Shown here piece after piece: positions 49,767-60,030 of a DNA stretch of 64,000 nucleotides (positions within the stretch are counted from its first letter, which is position 1; each line of letters opens with the position of its first letter). Under the pieces are notes generated by a model, which ran no database searches, was not told the origin of the DNA, and worked only from the letters and a program-made list of their open reading frames with translations. The translations under genes and the position numbers were made by a program. The DNA is from Cotesia glomerata (Eukaryota; Arthropoda; Insecta; Hymenoptera; Braconidae): positions 24,322,305 to 24,386,304 of the forward strand of contig NC_058158.1 in NCBI RefSeq assembly GCF_020080835.1, read 5' to 3'.

Positions 49767-50180
49767 AAACCAGTAATAACAAGAAGTAGGTGTCGTGAGG
49801 CACAACATCGACTGGATTGAAGTAATGCTAACGCGGTCCTGATCCAGTCTTCCCTGTAAAATCTATAGGGAAACGAGAGAGGAGGATGTTTAATCGGTAT
49901 TGTTGCAAAATAATATTGTCTTCTGAGTCCGACATAGAAGGAAGGTAGTTAACACCTTAGCCACCAGAAGGAAGAGCAGTAGCTAGATCCTCTCTTCACG
50001 AAGTAATGCCTGACGGCGGTTTCCATGAGGGATTAGAGGAAAGAAGGAAAAGGGGTTTAGGGTTTAGTAGGTAGGGGCGTTAGTGTCGAGTTTTAGTATG
50101 ACGCTGCGTCGAGTCGCCACATATCCAGGCCAAACAACTATGCCTAGAATCCGTAAAAAGGATTCCCCCCCCCCCTAAGG

Positions 50181-50184
<4 letters not shown>

Positions 50185-50245
<61 letters not shown>

Positions 50246-50400
50246 CATTCAGACACGGTGACATCACCGCGGAAATAGTCAGGAACGCTTCCTAGGACCT
50301 CAAAACGTCGAGATCTGATGAAAACTCGATTTTCGAAAAACGGGGTGAAAACAATAACTTCCCGATTTTTGAAAATTTTCAATTTTCTTAGCGGGAAGTT
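50185..50400. mobile_element. Right part of the interrupted AACTTCCCGCTAA element
   Basis: (AC)n then (AT)n (to about 50245), then the CAGACACGGTGACATCACCG block, AACGTCGAGATCTGATGAAA, and the terminal TTAGCGGGAAGTT ending at 50400. All match copy 1 at 28880-29041. Confidence 0.75.
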
Positions 50401-50911
50401 AAAAAAAAACGTCCATCCGTTTTAAACCTATAAAAGTTATACATTAAAAGTTTTAAGTTTTCTTAATTTTTAACATCCACGTACACCCCTTTGAGGGTGA
50501 AATGTTATAAAGTTCGTTCTTAATAGATTGCAACATGCTTATAAAATTATAAGAGATTTCGTGGAAATCTTTTTTTTAACCGATATTCATTTTGACAGTT
50601 TAACTTCTGGACAAATATTCATTTTTACTGATTAACTTTAATGCAGATGTTCATTTTTATTGATTTATTTGGATAGAATTTCATTTGTTCAAATATCCAT
50701 TCGGACAACTTTCATTTGTACCGATTATCATGTTTACAAATGTTTATTTATACACAACTTTAAAAATACTAATGATCATAATGTCGTTTATTCATAAAAT
50801 CATTTCTACATTTATTCATTACGATTATTTACCCGCAATTTCTTTTGTTCAAATAATCATAATAGTTTTTTTACATCCGGATCTATCTTTTTAAACACAT
50901 AAGTTCATTAA

Positions 50912-51034
50912 GGGCCAGTTTTTCAACCCCGAGTTTAAGTATTTTATCATTGTGAATATATCTATATATCTATATTATATATAGATATATTCACAATGAT
51001 AAAATACTTAAACCCGGGGTTGAAAAACTGGCCC
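50912..51034. mobile_element. PIF/Harbinger-like hairpin MITE
   Basis: A 123-bp near-perfect foldback. Ends GGGCCAGTTTTTCAACCCCG and CGGGGTTGAAAAACTGGCCC; arms of about 55-60 bp; a (TA)-rich loop. Flanked by TAA on both sides (50909-50911, 51035-51037). GGGC/GCCC ends with a TWA duplication are the PIF/Harbinger signature. Confidence 0.8.
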
Positions 51035-51148
51035 TAAGTGAATGTATCATTTATTTTTTTATATACTTGTATTATTAATCGTTTATTCAAATGATATTTT
51101 TTATTATCTAGTAAATTTATAAACTTTCATTTATAGTAATGTTCATTT

Positions 51149-51350
51149 TTTTGCCCTCCGGGCGGAAAGTGACAACTTTCGTCCCGCTGCGCTAAACTAA
51201 GTTGCCGCTTTCCGCCTTCGTCGGACAAAAAAATAGTATACACTCCTCGGGAAGTAAATAAGAAAGCCTCAGATCACATGTTTGTTGACCTCGGCTTCGC
51301 CTCGGACAACAATTACATGTGATCTGAGACATTTCTTATTTTCCTGCCCT
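51149..51350. repeat. Twin-foldback repeat module, copy 2
   Basis: Nearly identical to 40021-40245 over the first ~190 bp (TTTTTTGCCC, GGCGGAAAGTGACAACTTTC, GTATACACTCCTCGGGAAGT). It diverges or is truncated in the last arm after CATTTCTTATTTTCCTGCCC. Confidence 0.8.
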
Positions 51351-51752
51351 AGGTAAGAAAAATACTAATTAGTTGTACGTATTTTTAAAAATAGGGAATT
51401 TTATTTGTTCAGTTGGTCATGTGAACAACTGTAAAATTGTACAGATGATCTAGTTTACATAGAATCATTTGTATTTATATACAATTATACGTAAATTTTT
51501 CTGTGCTTTTATTCATTTATATTCATCAGCATTTTTACAAACCTTCATATTTATTTGGACAAATTTTCATAAATCCAAACTTTCATCGATACCAAAGCAA
51601 CACGAGCAGGCATAAATTATTGTCTCTTATTGTATGTTATCGATGATGCTGAGAATCATAAGTTGAAGGTTATCTTCTAGTTTGATCACGTACCACTCCG
51701 TTGGAAGTTCAAAAATAATTAAAATAAATCTTTTAGTTTCAAATATTGCAAG

Positions 51753-51822
51753 AGGTAAGGTAAAAGCCCCAATATATGATCATGTACCAGTATATGATCA
51801 TCTATTGGGGCTTTTACCTTAC
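51753..51822. mobile_element. Small hairpin MITE, GGTAAAAGCCCC ends
   Basis: GGTAAGGTAAAAGCCCCAAT pairs with ATTGGGGCTTTTACCTTAC around two ATATGATCAT words. The ends resemble the GGTAAAAGTCCC block at 62198 upstream of the psq transposase remnant. Confidence 0.6.
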
Positions 51823-51883
51823 AGCTAATTTACAATTCTCAGAGTATAAAAATTTTAGATATTCCCATCTACTGAAGTCGTTG

Positions 51884-51952
51884 AGAGGTACCTAATATGG
51901 AAGGTAGAAGTACTTCTAAATAAATAAATACTTCTACCCTCCATAGTACCTA
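51884..51952. repeat. Small hairpin repeat
   Basis: AGGTACCTAATATGGAAGG...AGAAGTA pairs with TACTTCT...CCTCCATAGTACCT across a short A/T loop. Non-coding. Confidence 0.55.
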
Positions 51953-51959
51953 AGACGCG

Positions 51960-52994
51960 ACATACGATGACTAATAACGTATGATTGATAATAATAATTA
52001 TAAGAATATTATTTCGTTGATAAAAATCATTGGAAATACCAAAGTTAATAAATGCTCAGAAATTGTGTAACACATAAATAGATATGATTATTCAATATAA
52101 ACGACAATAAGATAATATTTCGCAGTGGTAATAAATGCTTACAATTTATACATCTTATAAATGGAATGATTATACTAAATGTCAGTATGTTTCAGAATCA
52201 AACTCGTGCTGACGTTAAAATAATAGGTAGGCAAGACAATTAAAATTACAAATTATTAAGGCTGTGACCTAATTAATGATTAAATTACTGCGTACCTACT
52301 GATCTACAATATAATGGACATGTAATTTTTTATAATACGGTATCATACGTATATTTTTTTTTATATATAATAAGTTTGACTTCAATTGCTCAATCGTTTA
52401 AACAAAAATATTTCACCATTTTTTTTTGTAGACTTAATTAAACTTCATTGATGAATAAGTCCTTTCACTTGTTTAAAAAAAAAAAAAAAACATTGGTTCG
52501 TCTTTTTAAACTATTTACATACATAAAACGTGATAAAAAACTTTCTTTATATTTTAGACACTTATAAAACGAAGTGAAAATAGTAACTTGATTCCAACTT
52601 TAGTTTCTTGATCACTAAAATAAAACATTTGTTCATAATCAGTTTACTTTACAATTTTTAGATTACTTTTTAACTTATTTTAAGTATAAACAGTCACTTA
52701 TCTAATACTATTTTTGATAAATTACTTTTTTTTTTTAATTATATCTTTTTGACAACTAATTATTTTTGGCCATAGAAAATAATTTAATTAAATATGAGTA
52801 TCGAATTTCTATATTAAAATGTCATTGATCCCTAATATTATTTTTTATTTTGTCTTTTTTTTTATTGTTTTAGCAATTAGTACTCACACAACGATATAAC
52901 TATAAAACATCAAATAAATGCTATCTTTTCATAAACGGAGAAATATATACAAAAATTCCATTTGTTAAAAACAATAAAAAGACATTTTTCTATT
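51960..52994. other. Downstream region of the DUF2236 gene
   Basis: AT-rich sequence with A/T homopolymers, presumably containing the 3' UTR of the minus-strand gene ending at 52995. No further feature is seen. Confidence 0.5.
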
Positions 52995-53770
52995 TTAATC
53001 AAAATGAAATTTATAAATATTAAAATATGATCGTTTTCGTCCGTAAAGTATATAGGCTAAAAATGGAAATTTCTCCGTAAGATAAAAGCCTATTTTCATT
53101 TGATTATTAAAATGAGCGCGAAAAATACTTGACCACCAGTAATGTACTGGCAATAAATGTTTATGAACAAAAAGCTGAAGATACAATATTATTTTACTGT
53201 ACAATGACAACGATGTGTCATCAATATCTAGTGAGTGATTATTATTTGGTATAGCTGAGGCTATCAGATGGCATGTAAATATTCTGAACGATTTATTATT
53301 TACAAACGGATTTATCGGCCATAATCCTTCTAAAAGAGCATTACTCATTTCTTCGAAATCTTTTGATTTTTTAGTATAATAAGGAACGAAAATTTCTTCC
53401 AATAATCTCCGACAAAGTGCTTTACTTTCTTTTACAGTTCCATTGCAAAGATTGAATCTAAAAAAAAAATTAATTCAATTACATTGATCAAATTTTAACG
53501 ATAAAAATAAGAAATAAATATTCTGCTACTAATTTACCTTTCTTCTGTACCCAACGTTCGTCCAATGACACGCCAAAAATGAAGAAGACCATCGAGTTCT
53601 TCATCGTTGGTAGCAACTCCTAAATAATCTGCACATAATAGAGTGAAACCCATAAAACCAAATTGAGTAAGAGCCATATCAAGTTGTGAAATTCGACCTA
53701 TTCCAGCTTCACAGCTACGTTTAGAAGCAATACAGTGCTTTTTACGGACATTTTTCAAGGATACAAATAA

Positions 53771-53822
<52 letters not shown>

Positions 53823-55305
53823 ATATTAATAGCAATCCTTAATTTATTCATTTGTATTTCTAGTAACAGTTTAGATTTGAATTTTTACTCAGAACCAATA
53901 AAAAAATAAAAACTAATATGGTAATTTTTGCAGGTACGGTGATTAAAATAAATATTGTAGACAAGATACAGTTGAAGGATAAACATATTCTTAAATCACG
54001 GCATTCGCATTCTGGCGTCTCATATTGTGTCAATGAACGCTATTTAAATTAATTTTATTTTTGCCTCATACATAGTATTTCCAGCTTCGTTAAAGAAAAA
54101 AAAACATTTCAACTAATGTCGAATAAAGCTCTTATTTTAAGAATACAAAAAATATAGAAAAAAAGTATTAACATACACAAGTAATTTTTAGTATTCATAT
54201 TAGACAAAATAAGAACATTATTATTTTACTTACTCACTATCCTCATCCGGTGAATTTTTATACCAGATGCATGTATGAAGAATAGTCGCAGCGTATCTAC
54301 GAAAGGCAGTACATGGATTACCGCTTTGTTTCGTAAATTTTAAAATATCAAGAATTGACGGGACCGTAAGAAGAAGTAGCAATCCGGATAATTTAGCAAT
54401 CATCATAGTAAAAATATTTTTTCTAAAGACATTCTGACCCAAACGAAACTTGACTGGATCGTAATAATCAGGCAAAGTCATTTCTGATTCATCAAAATCA
54501 GCAGGAGTTTTAGATCCTTCTTTTAAGAGTAATTGAAGTCTTTTTTCAACTGCATCGTACTCTGTAAAATAATTCAATGATGTAAACTTTAATTTAAACT
54601 ACTAATTTTAACTTAAACTGCATGTGTAAACATTTTATCAATAATATGAGATCGTGTTAATTGATAAATGAAAATAAATTAGGTATTCCATGTTCAACAT
54701 TTAAGTCTACATCTAAATTAAGTACGAACAATGAATGTCCAAATAAGTGATCGTCTTGCGCTTTCATCACCAATACTACTCAATAATATAATTCACACCG
54801 GTGCAGTCACGTTTACATGATATTACATGTGTTAACACGAGAAACGAATTTCTAATCAAGTTATTCTGTCTACAAATTCAATTTTTTTTTTTTCATCAAA
54901 CATCTATTTAAATATTTTATTTTACCATCTTAAAATTGATAAAATTTTCAAGTCATTTACAATTTTGCGAAAACTATTAGTAAAAGTATTAGATTGAAAA
55001 AAAAAAAAAAAAAAAAATGCCAACTGCAGTCAACTGTGTAAAATACAGAAAGTGAGTCGAGGTCGTTTAGTTTCTGCACTAACATTTTCATTAGACAGAT
55101 GAAGTTATAATTTATGAATAAATATTAAATAAAATAATTTATAAAAATGTTTCTAGAGCAGTTATTTGAGTTTTGAATGGTAATAACGATAATTAAAATT
55201 GACAGTAAAAAATAATAATTATTTGAATTTACTTTTACCTGTTTGCTCGAATTCTTCAGATTTCTGGAGTACATAACTATCACAGATAATTTTTTGAAAC
55301 TTCAT
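52995..55305 (-). CDS. DUF2236 protein (ER-bound oxygenase mpaB / rubber-oxygenase catalytic domain family)
   Basis: Exons on the minus strand: 55239-55305 (ATG 55303-55305), 54234-54561, 53538-53771, 52995-53457; 67+328+234+463 = 1092 nt, 363 aa, all in phase. The family covers bacterial latex-clearing protein, fungal mpaB and many arthropod proteins; members studied are b-heme oxygenases, while the insect role is unknown. Visible are a hydrophobic segment LSGLLLLLTVPSILDIL (a possible membrane anchor), VRKKHCIASKR (matching the VRxxH motif of the family), RISQLDMALTQFGFMGF, a heme-ligand candidate His in LLHFWRVIG, and RFNLCNG. The C-terminus is less conserved (LPVHYWWSSIF, then a basic tail). 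The third exon is preceded by a 47-nt T tract at its acceptor. Upstream on the minus strand lies a GC-richer possible promoter (55380-55690). Confidence 0.82.
53774..53820. repeat. 47-nt homopolymer A (T on the gene strand)
   Basis: On the minus strand this is an unbroken T47 followed directly by AG and exon 3 of the DUF2236 gene, so it acts as the polypyrimidine tract. Confidence 0.9.
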
Positions 55306-57421
55306 CGTGTTTTATAAGTAAAAAACACCAATAATATTTTGATGGTACCCTGAGTGACTAGTATACACAGCTATTCACGAGAATATCTACTATAAACTGG
55401 CCCCGTTGACTGTTATAGCGGAAAATATAAAAGACCGCGGTAGCGCGTGTTCACGTAAGGCTGATAAAGAAAATCGCAAGAAACATAATGAAGACAATGA
55501 AGTAATACAGGAGATACGACGGTACTCATAGCAAGAACGGAGAAGACTTTTCTCTCACCTAGCAAATCAAATGACTTAAACTCCTGCTTCTTGCTTGGCT
55601 GACGCTCTTTCTCTTTTTCTTCTTACCTCTAGTCAGGATGGAAGGGCAAAGAACGCAATATGTCGGTCAGCCACATCTCCGGAGAAAGGTATTGCGGTCT
55701 CCCTTCTTAACTCTTAGCTCTTACAAAAATCCTGTTTCAGCTAATTTAATTCTTTTATCTCAATGTCATATTGTATTCATTTTTTCACTTGGATCAGCAT
55801 TATTAAAATAAAAAAAAAACCAGTCGATTACGAAGTAAAGTTCATACAGAATCCATAATAAAACTTTTTTGTTTTCTTCTTTAACACCGAATATGTGCTA
55901 AAGTCATATGTCTTTTCACCGTTTATAATTGAAAATGACAAATGATCATGAACACGTGATTTAACTAAGCAAAAGCAATCTTGTGAGGAGGCAAAATGTC
56001 AAAAATAGATTACTCTTATAAACTTTCGAATACTCGCGTGTCTTTAACTTCCTTGTTAAATAAATCAATTATTATTGATGATGACCATACATTTACATAG
56101 AAATATTATTCTTCAGTCGGTTGATTTTTGTCACATATGCTCACAATTGTTACTGATGTTAGTAGAAATAATGTAATAAATATTATTTTATTCGTTGACA
56201 GCGAAAGTCTAACTGAGGGAAAGCTTTTGTTACTATTTACTGAGCCGCACATTGTCAACTTGCCGTCAGATTCGGTCACTCTACAATAATATAAATTCGT
56301 ATCCGTGGTTTATGATAGCAAAGGTGAAAGTCAAGAAGACTACGTGAGAGTTTACACACCAACACCACCTATTTGATTTCTAGTTGTAACTATTTTCGTT
56401 TTTTATTAATCAAACTATTACATACTAGTTATTTTTTAAAAAACATATGTCATGCATAAATTTTTTAATTTTTAATTCAAGAAATTCAGGTTTTGCAACT
56501 TTTAATTTAATAAAAAATGTAATCTACGACATAAAAATATTGATGTAATAACATGATGACACTTGCTTTTTTATTATTTTGGTACCATTTTAAATACATA
56601 CACGAAAAAAAAATTATAGCAATTGTTAATATGATTTTATAAAATTTTTTCTTATTCTATTATAGGAACTACGGCTGTAAATTATAGGAATAGTTCCAAT
56701 AGTTGTAAAAATGCTATCTATAATTCTATAGAAATAGTGTAGTATAATATCGTGGGGAACATTCTCAATTTTCACAAAAAATAAAATCAATCAATTTCAA
56801 TAATTTTAGTATACCTATTTAATTTTTAGGCGAAAAAGATATGGAGAGGAATATATTCTCTAAATTACTAGGATCAGAGCAACGAAAAGTCTAAATAAAT
56901 GCAAAATTTGATGATCCTTTAAGCCTGAGGCCGTGGGTTAAGTTCCCAATAGAGGGTAAGTCCTTAGAAAGAAGATAATCAAAATTCATTACTAGGACAA
57001 GTACAGTAGATAAATCTTTCTTTTACCTAAGAATACTGTTTTCTTGCTAAACTCTTAAAAATTTAATTTTTAATCAATAATTAAGTCGATAATTTCATCT
57101 AGCACTAAATCTCGCGAATGAGCGTTTTATTTTATTGAGTAACAAAATTGTTAAATTCTCAAATAATTAAATAAATTAAGTACAAATAATAAAAGTCAAT
57201 TATTAAATTTATTAGTTAATACAGCTTCGACATTTTGTAGCAGCTGAGAATAGTTCAAAATTAATTAATGAAATTCATAAGTAAGGGCAATAATTTATTC
57301 GTAAATTGGGAATTTATCATTTAATTGATTTGGTTGAAATTTTTTAGTTATATCAGATTTCCTCGAATATTATACTAATCGACGAACATCATCAATTATA
57401 AAATTATATACGGCAACGTAG
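55306..57421. other. Intergenic region upstream of the DUF2236 gene
   Basis: The promoter and 5' leader of the minus-strand gene are expected near 55310-55700, where the base composition is more balanced. From 55700 on the sequence is AT-rich, with no gene or repeat family that I can define. Confidence 0.5.
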
Positions 57422-58113
57422 CTATTCCCACGGATCATTTCCTTTTTTAAGATGACCAATTTCCTTAATGCACTCATCTAAGATTTGTTCTTTATCAGCT
57501 TTTGAACCAAAATGTTGATAGAATAAGTAGTATGGATTAATTTGCACGTTAGCAATTTTCAATATGATAATATGATGCAATATAATTGTTGAGATATAAT
57601 TAAGACGGCAAATATAATTTAAACGGCTAACTATGTTAATGTGAGCTATAAATTCAAAATTAATTTAAAAACTTCCTAAATCGAAAGTAATCTTTTGTTA
57701 ACTATTATAACTATTATAATCCAATGCATTGGCACACTGATAAAAAAATTGACTTGACTCAAGAGCCAAACTCTGGAACCAAGAATTCCATATTGAAGAA
57801 AATGATTTCCTTGAATCAAGAGAATTAATTCTCGAAACAAGAAAATTTTTTTAGACCAAGAATAATTTCTTAGCTCAAGAATTTATTCTCTTGACTCAAG
57901 AAAATCATTTTCTTCAAATGGTATTCTTGGTTCAAGAGTTTGGCTCTTGAGTCAAGTCAATAATTTTATCAGTGCATCAGCACCTTTAATAAGAAAAAAT
58001 GTCACTATTGGTTAGTAAGATTTTTCAACAGCATAGTGCGGTGTATATCCTGATCTTTCATCTTCAATCTTAATCTCAGCTCCTAGATCTAGCAAACTGT
58101 TTAAGCAAGACAT
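57422..58113 (-). pseudogene. Ankyrin-repeat protein remnant, split by a MITE
   Basis: Two minus-strand fragments. 58012-58113 encodes CLNSLLDLGAEIKIEDERSG then YTPHYAVEKS, an ankyrin-like repeat of the TPLHYAVE type missing one residue, followed by a stop. 57422-57660 encodes a frame containing ILHHIIILKIANVQINPYYL, FGSKADKEQI and CIKEIGHLKKGNDPWE, ending in a stop. This resembles the conserved H-I-x-K-L-x-x-AN segment that follows ankyrin repeats in large parasitoid-wasp ankyrin families. Between them sits a palindromic MITE (57735-57974). In-frame stops and missing repeats indicate decay. The family identity is from memory and moderate. Confidence 0.5.
57735..57974. mobile_element. Palindromic MITE, CACTGATAAAAAAATT family, best copy
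   Basis: A 240-bp foldback. Ends CACTGATAAAAAAATTGACT and AGTCAATAATTTTATCAGTG; inner arms ACTCAAGAGCCAAACTC and GAGTTTGGCTCTTGAGT. It is inserted in the ankyrin remnant. Confidence 0.8.
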
Positions 58114-58883
58114 ATTATTATATTATGCTATTTAATGAATATGATACAATTCGGTGCATCAATTACTTGAATCAAGTAAATAATTTTGAAGAATTTCATC
58201 TTCTTGATTTGAGTAGAAAAATTCTTAAGAGCAAGATCACGTCAACTGGACCCCCTATTTTCCACTTGATTATGAAAATTAAATTCATGTATTTTTTTAT
58301 AAGTATATACCAAGATAAAATGATCCCCGAAACGATTTTTAAAAATTTCGATTTTAACAATAATTTTTTTTACAATGAAAATTTTAGGTACTTTTTATTA
58401 AAAAATGGATTGTAAATCAACCGTTAAAGTTAAATTAATGGGACTTGAGGGATTTGTTTTTAAAATGTTTATATTTTAATAAAATATTAATAACTAAAAA
58501 TTATTTGTTTATTATCATATTGTTAATTAACTTTTAAGTTAACAAATGAAAATTTCACTGACTTCTCGGTGAAAAAATGAAGTTTTTTTTTATCGGTTAC
58601 ATGCGTTATTTATTAAAGTTTAAGATTTCAGAAAAAAATTTCACTGCTCGCGATTTGTTTAAACAATATAAATTTATTTATCACAGCGCGCCGAGCGCCA
58701 GGCGCTGTTAGAATACCGCGCCGTCGAACGTCAGACTATGGTACAGCTTTGATTAATTATAATTAAAAATAACAATTAAAAATATAGTTATCAAACAAAT
58801 TTTATTATTATTATGATCAATATTATGACTAATAAAATAAGTGATTTTTCTATTATTAAAGAAAAATAGAAAAAACGAACTAG

Positions 58884-59460
58884 GGGAAGGGCGGGCAAAA
58901 CGGATATGTTAATTTAAAAATGAAATAACAAATATATATTATAATCATATCCATTCTTCACTTTGGCTAATAATTTTTTGGGTAATTGAAGTTTATAATT
59001 AAAGTAAAATAAAAATAATAACAAAGAAATTCTTCTTCGAAATTAAAAAAAAAAAAAAAAGTCAACATTATCTGTTTTGCCCTACCAGGGCGTGCAAAAT
59101 GAATACTCAGGTCGCGTAAAACGAATACTGATTGGAAAATACATTTCAATCAAAACAATCGTCGCAAAAATATCAACCGCGTCCTGAATATGAAGAAAAA
59201 AAATCAAATCTGCATCGTCCTTAACAACATTAAACTAAGTACTGTATACTTACGATTTAAAATTTTATTTTTTTTCCTAAATTTCAATATTTATAAAAAA
59301 AAATTCCCACAAGTATGCAAAACCAATGCTTTATCGATAACGGTAAGTGTAGTTACATAATAGATTGATAGATTGCTGTTTAAAATGTTTCTATCGACCG
59401 ACCAGCGATTTAAAACGATTATTCATTTTACCCGCCCTCTCCGTCTTGCCCGTCCGTCCC
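58884..59460. mobile_element. 577-bp TIR element inserted in the left arm only
   Basis: Ends GGGAAGGGCGGGCAAAACGG and CCGTCTTGCCCGTCCGTCCC (imperfect 21-bp TIR), flanked by CTAG at 58880-58883 and 59461-59464. The right arm of the giant inverted repeat shows the empty site with a single CTAG (GAACTAGTAATAAA, complement of about 60150-60163). No ORF is seen. Superfamily not assigned. Confidence 0.8.
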
Positions 59461-59639
59461 CTAGTATTAAATATTAAATTTTGTAGACATTTGTTAACTT
59501 TATTTTATTTTTTTTTTTTAAATTTGGTTAATAAAAACTTTTTTATCTTCCGAAACATTATTATATTATTATTAATAATATAGTAATATATTACTATATT
59601 ATTACTAGCGGACCAGACAGACGTTTTCTTGTACACACG

Positions 59640-60030
59640 TCTTAAATTAAAAAATTTCAAGTTTATTTAAATGAGCTGTTACAGTTTGGACCGTTTTGAT
59701 GAAAATTATTATTAAAACGTTATTATAATGACATATTTCAATTAGCACCTGATTGATTTCAACACAATTACACAAAATTTTTTTGAATTTCGATTATAAT
59801 TTTTTTTCTCAAATGAATATTCGATACTGTCTGTCAGATCCAATGTAAAACATTCCAAGATCAAGAACAATTTATAAGTAAAAATTTAATTGAATAAACA
59901 TTTTTCTGTGGACTGAATTGTGAATCTAAACCATTTTCGAATCCACCTAAAGACATACAAAAAGTTTCATTAAAATTGGTCCAGCCGTTTAGAAAAAGTT
60001 CAGTGACAAACACACGCACAGAGAAAATAT
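59640..60030 (+). repeat. Dispersed repeat, copy 2 (inverted relative to 22190-22510)
   Basis: It shares, in reverse complement, the segments GGTTTAGATTCACAATTCAG-like, CATTAAAATTGGTCCAGCCG and CAGTTTGGACCGTTTTGATG with copy 1. It lies in the spacer of the giant inverted repeat. Confidence 0.6.

Larger units (their letters stand above)
45275..50184 (+). mobile_element. R1-clade-like non-LTR retrotransposon, apparently full length, in an (AC)n target
   Basis: A 4.9-kb element with about 137 bp of 5' UTR, ORF1 (45412-46779), ORF2 (46776-49766) overlapping by ATGA, and a ~418-bp 3' UTR. It is GC-balanced (about 50%), unlike the AT-rich host. The endonuclease is of the apurinic type, the reverse transcriptase has FADD, and there is a C-terminal CCHC motif, as in the R1 clade. 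Both flanks are AC repeats. R1-clade lineages such as Waldo and Mino are known to target ACAY/AC microsatellites. There is no LTR and no poly(A) tail; the 3' end runs through a C-run and TAAGGGAAA into ACAC. Confidence 0.88.
50586..51600. repeat. Degenerate ~31-bp tandem repeat, interrupted by two elements
   Basis: TTCATTT begins at 50586, 50618, 50650, 50680 and 50711, a spacing of 30-32 bp. Between these words are related T-A-C-x-GATTA and ACAAAT words. Looser units continue to about 50880 and again at 51390-51600, on both sides of the hairpin at 50912 and the foldback module at 51149. Confidence 0.5.

Noticed and set aside
46444..49808. Several minus-strand ORFs of 60-177 codons across the retrotransposon
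   Set aside because: These are shadows of ORF1 and ORF2 in a GC-balanced region; composition alone explains the open frames.
58125..58415. 96-codon ORF in the left arm of the giant inverted repeat
   Set aside because: It is AT-driven and Asn/Phe/Ile-rich with no domain; it spans the MITE/arm boundary and the right arm does not preserve it.
58683..58745. GC-rich palindrome CGCGCCGAGCGCCAGGCGC considered as a structured RNA
   Set aside because: It is part of both arms of the giant inverted repeat and has no independent support as an RNA gene.
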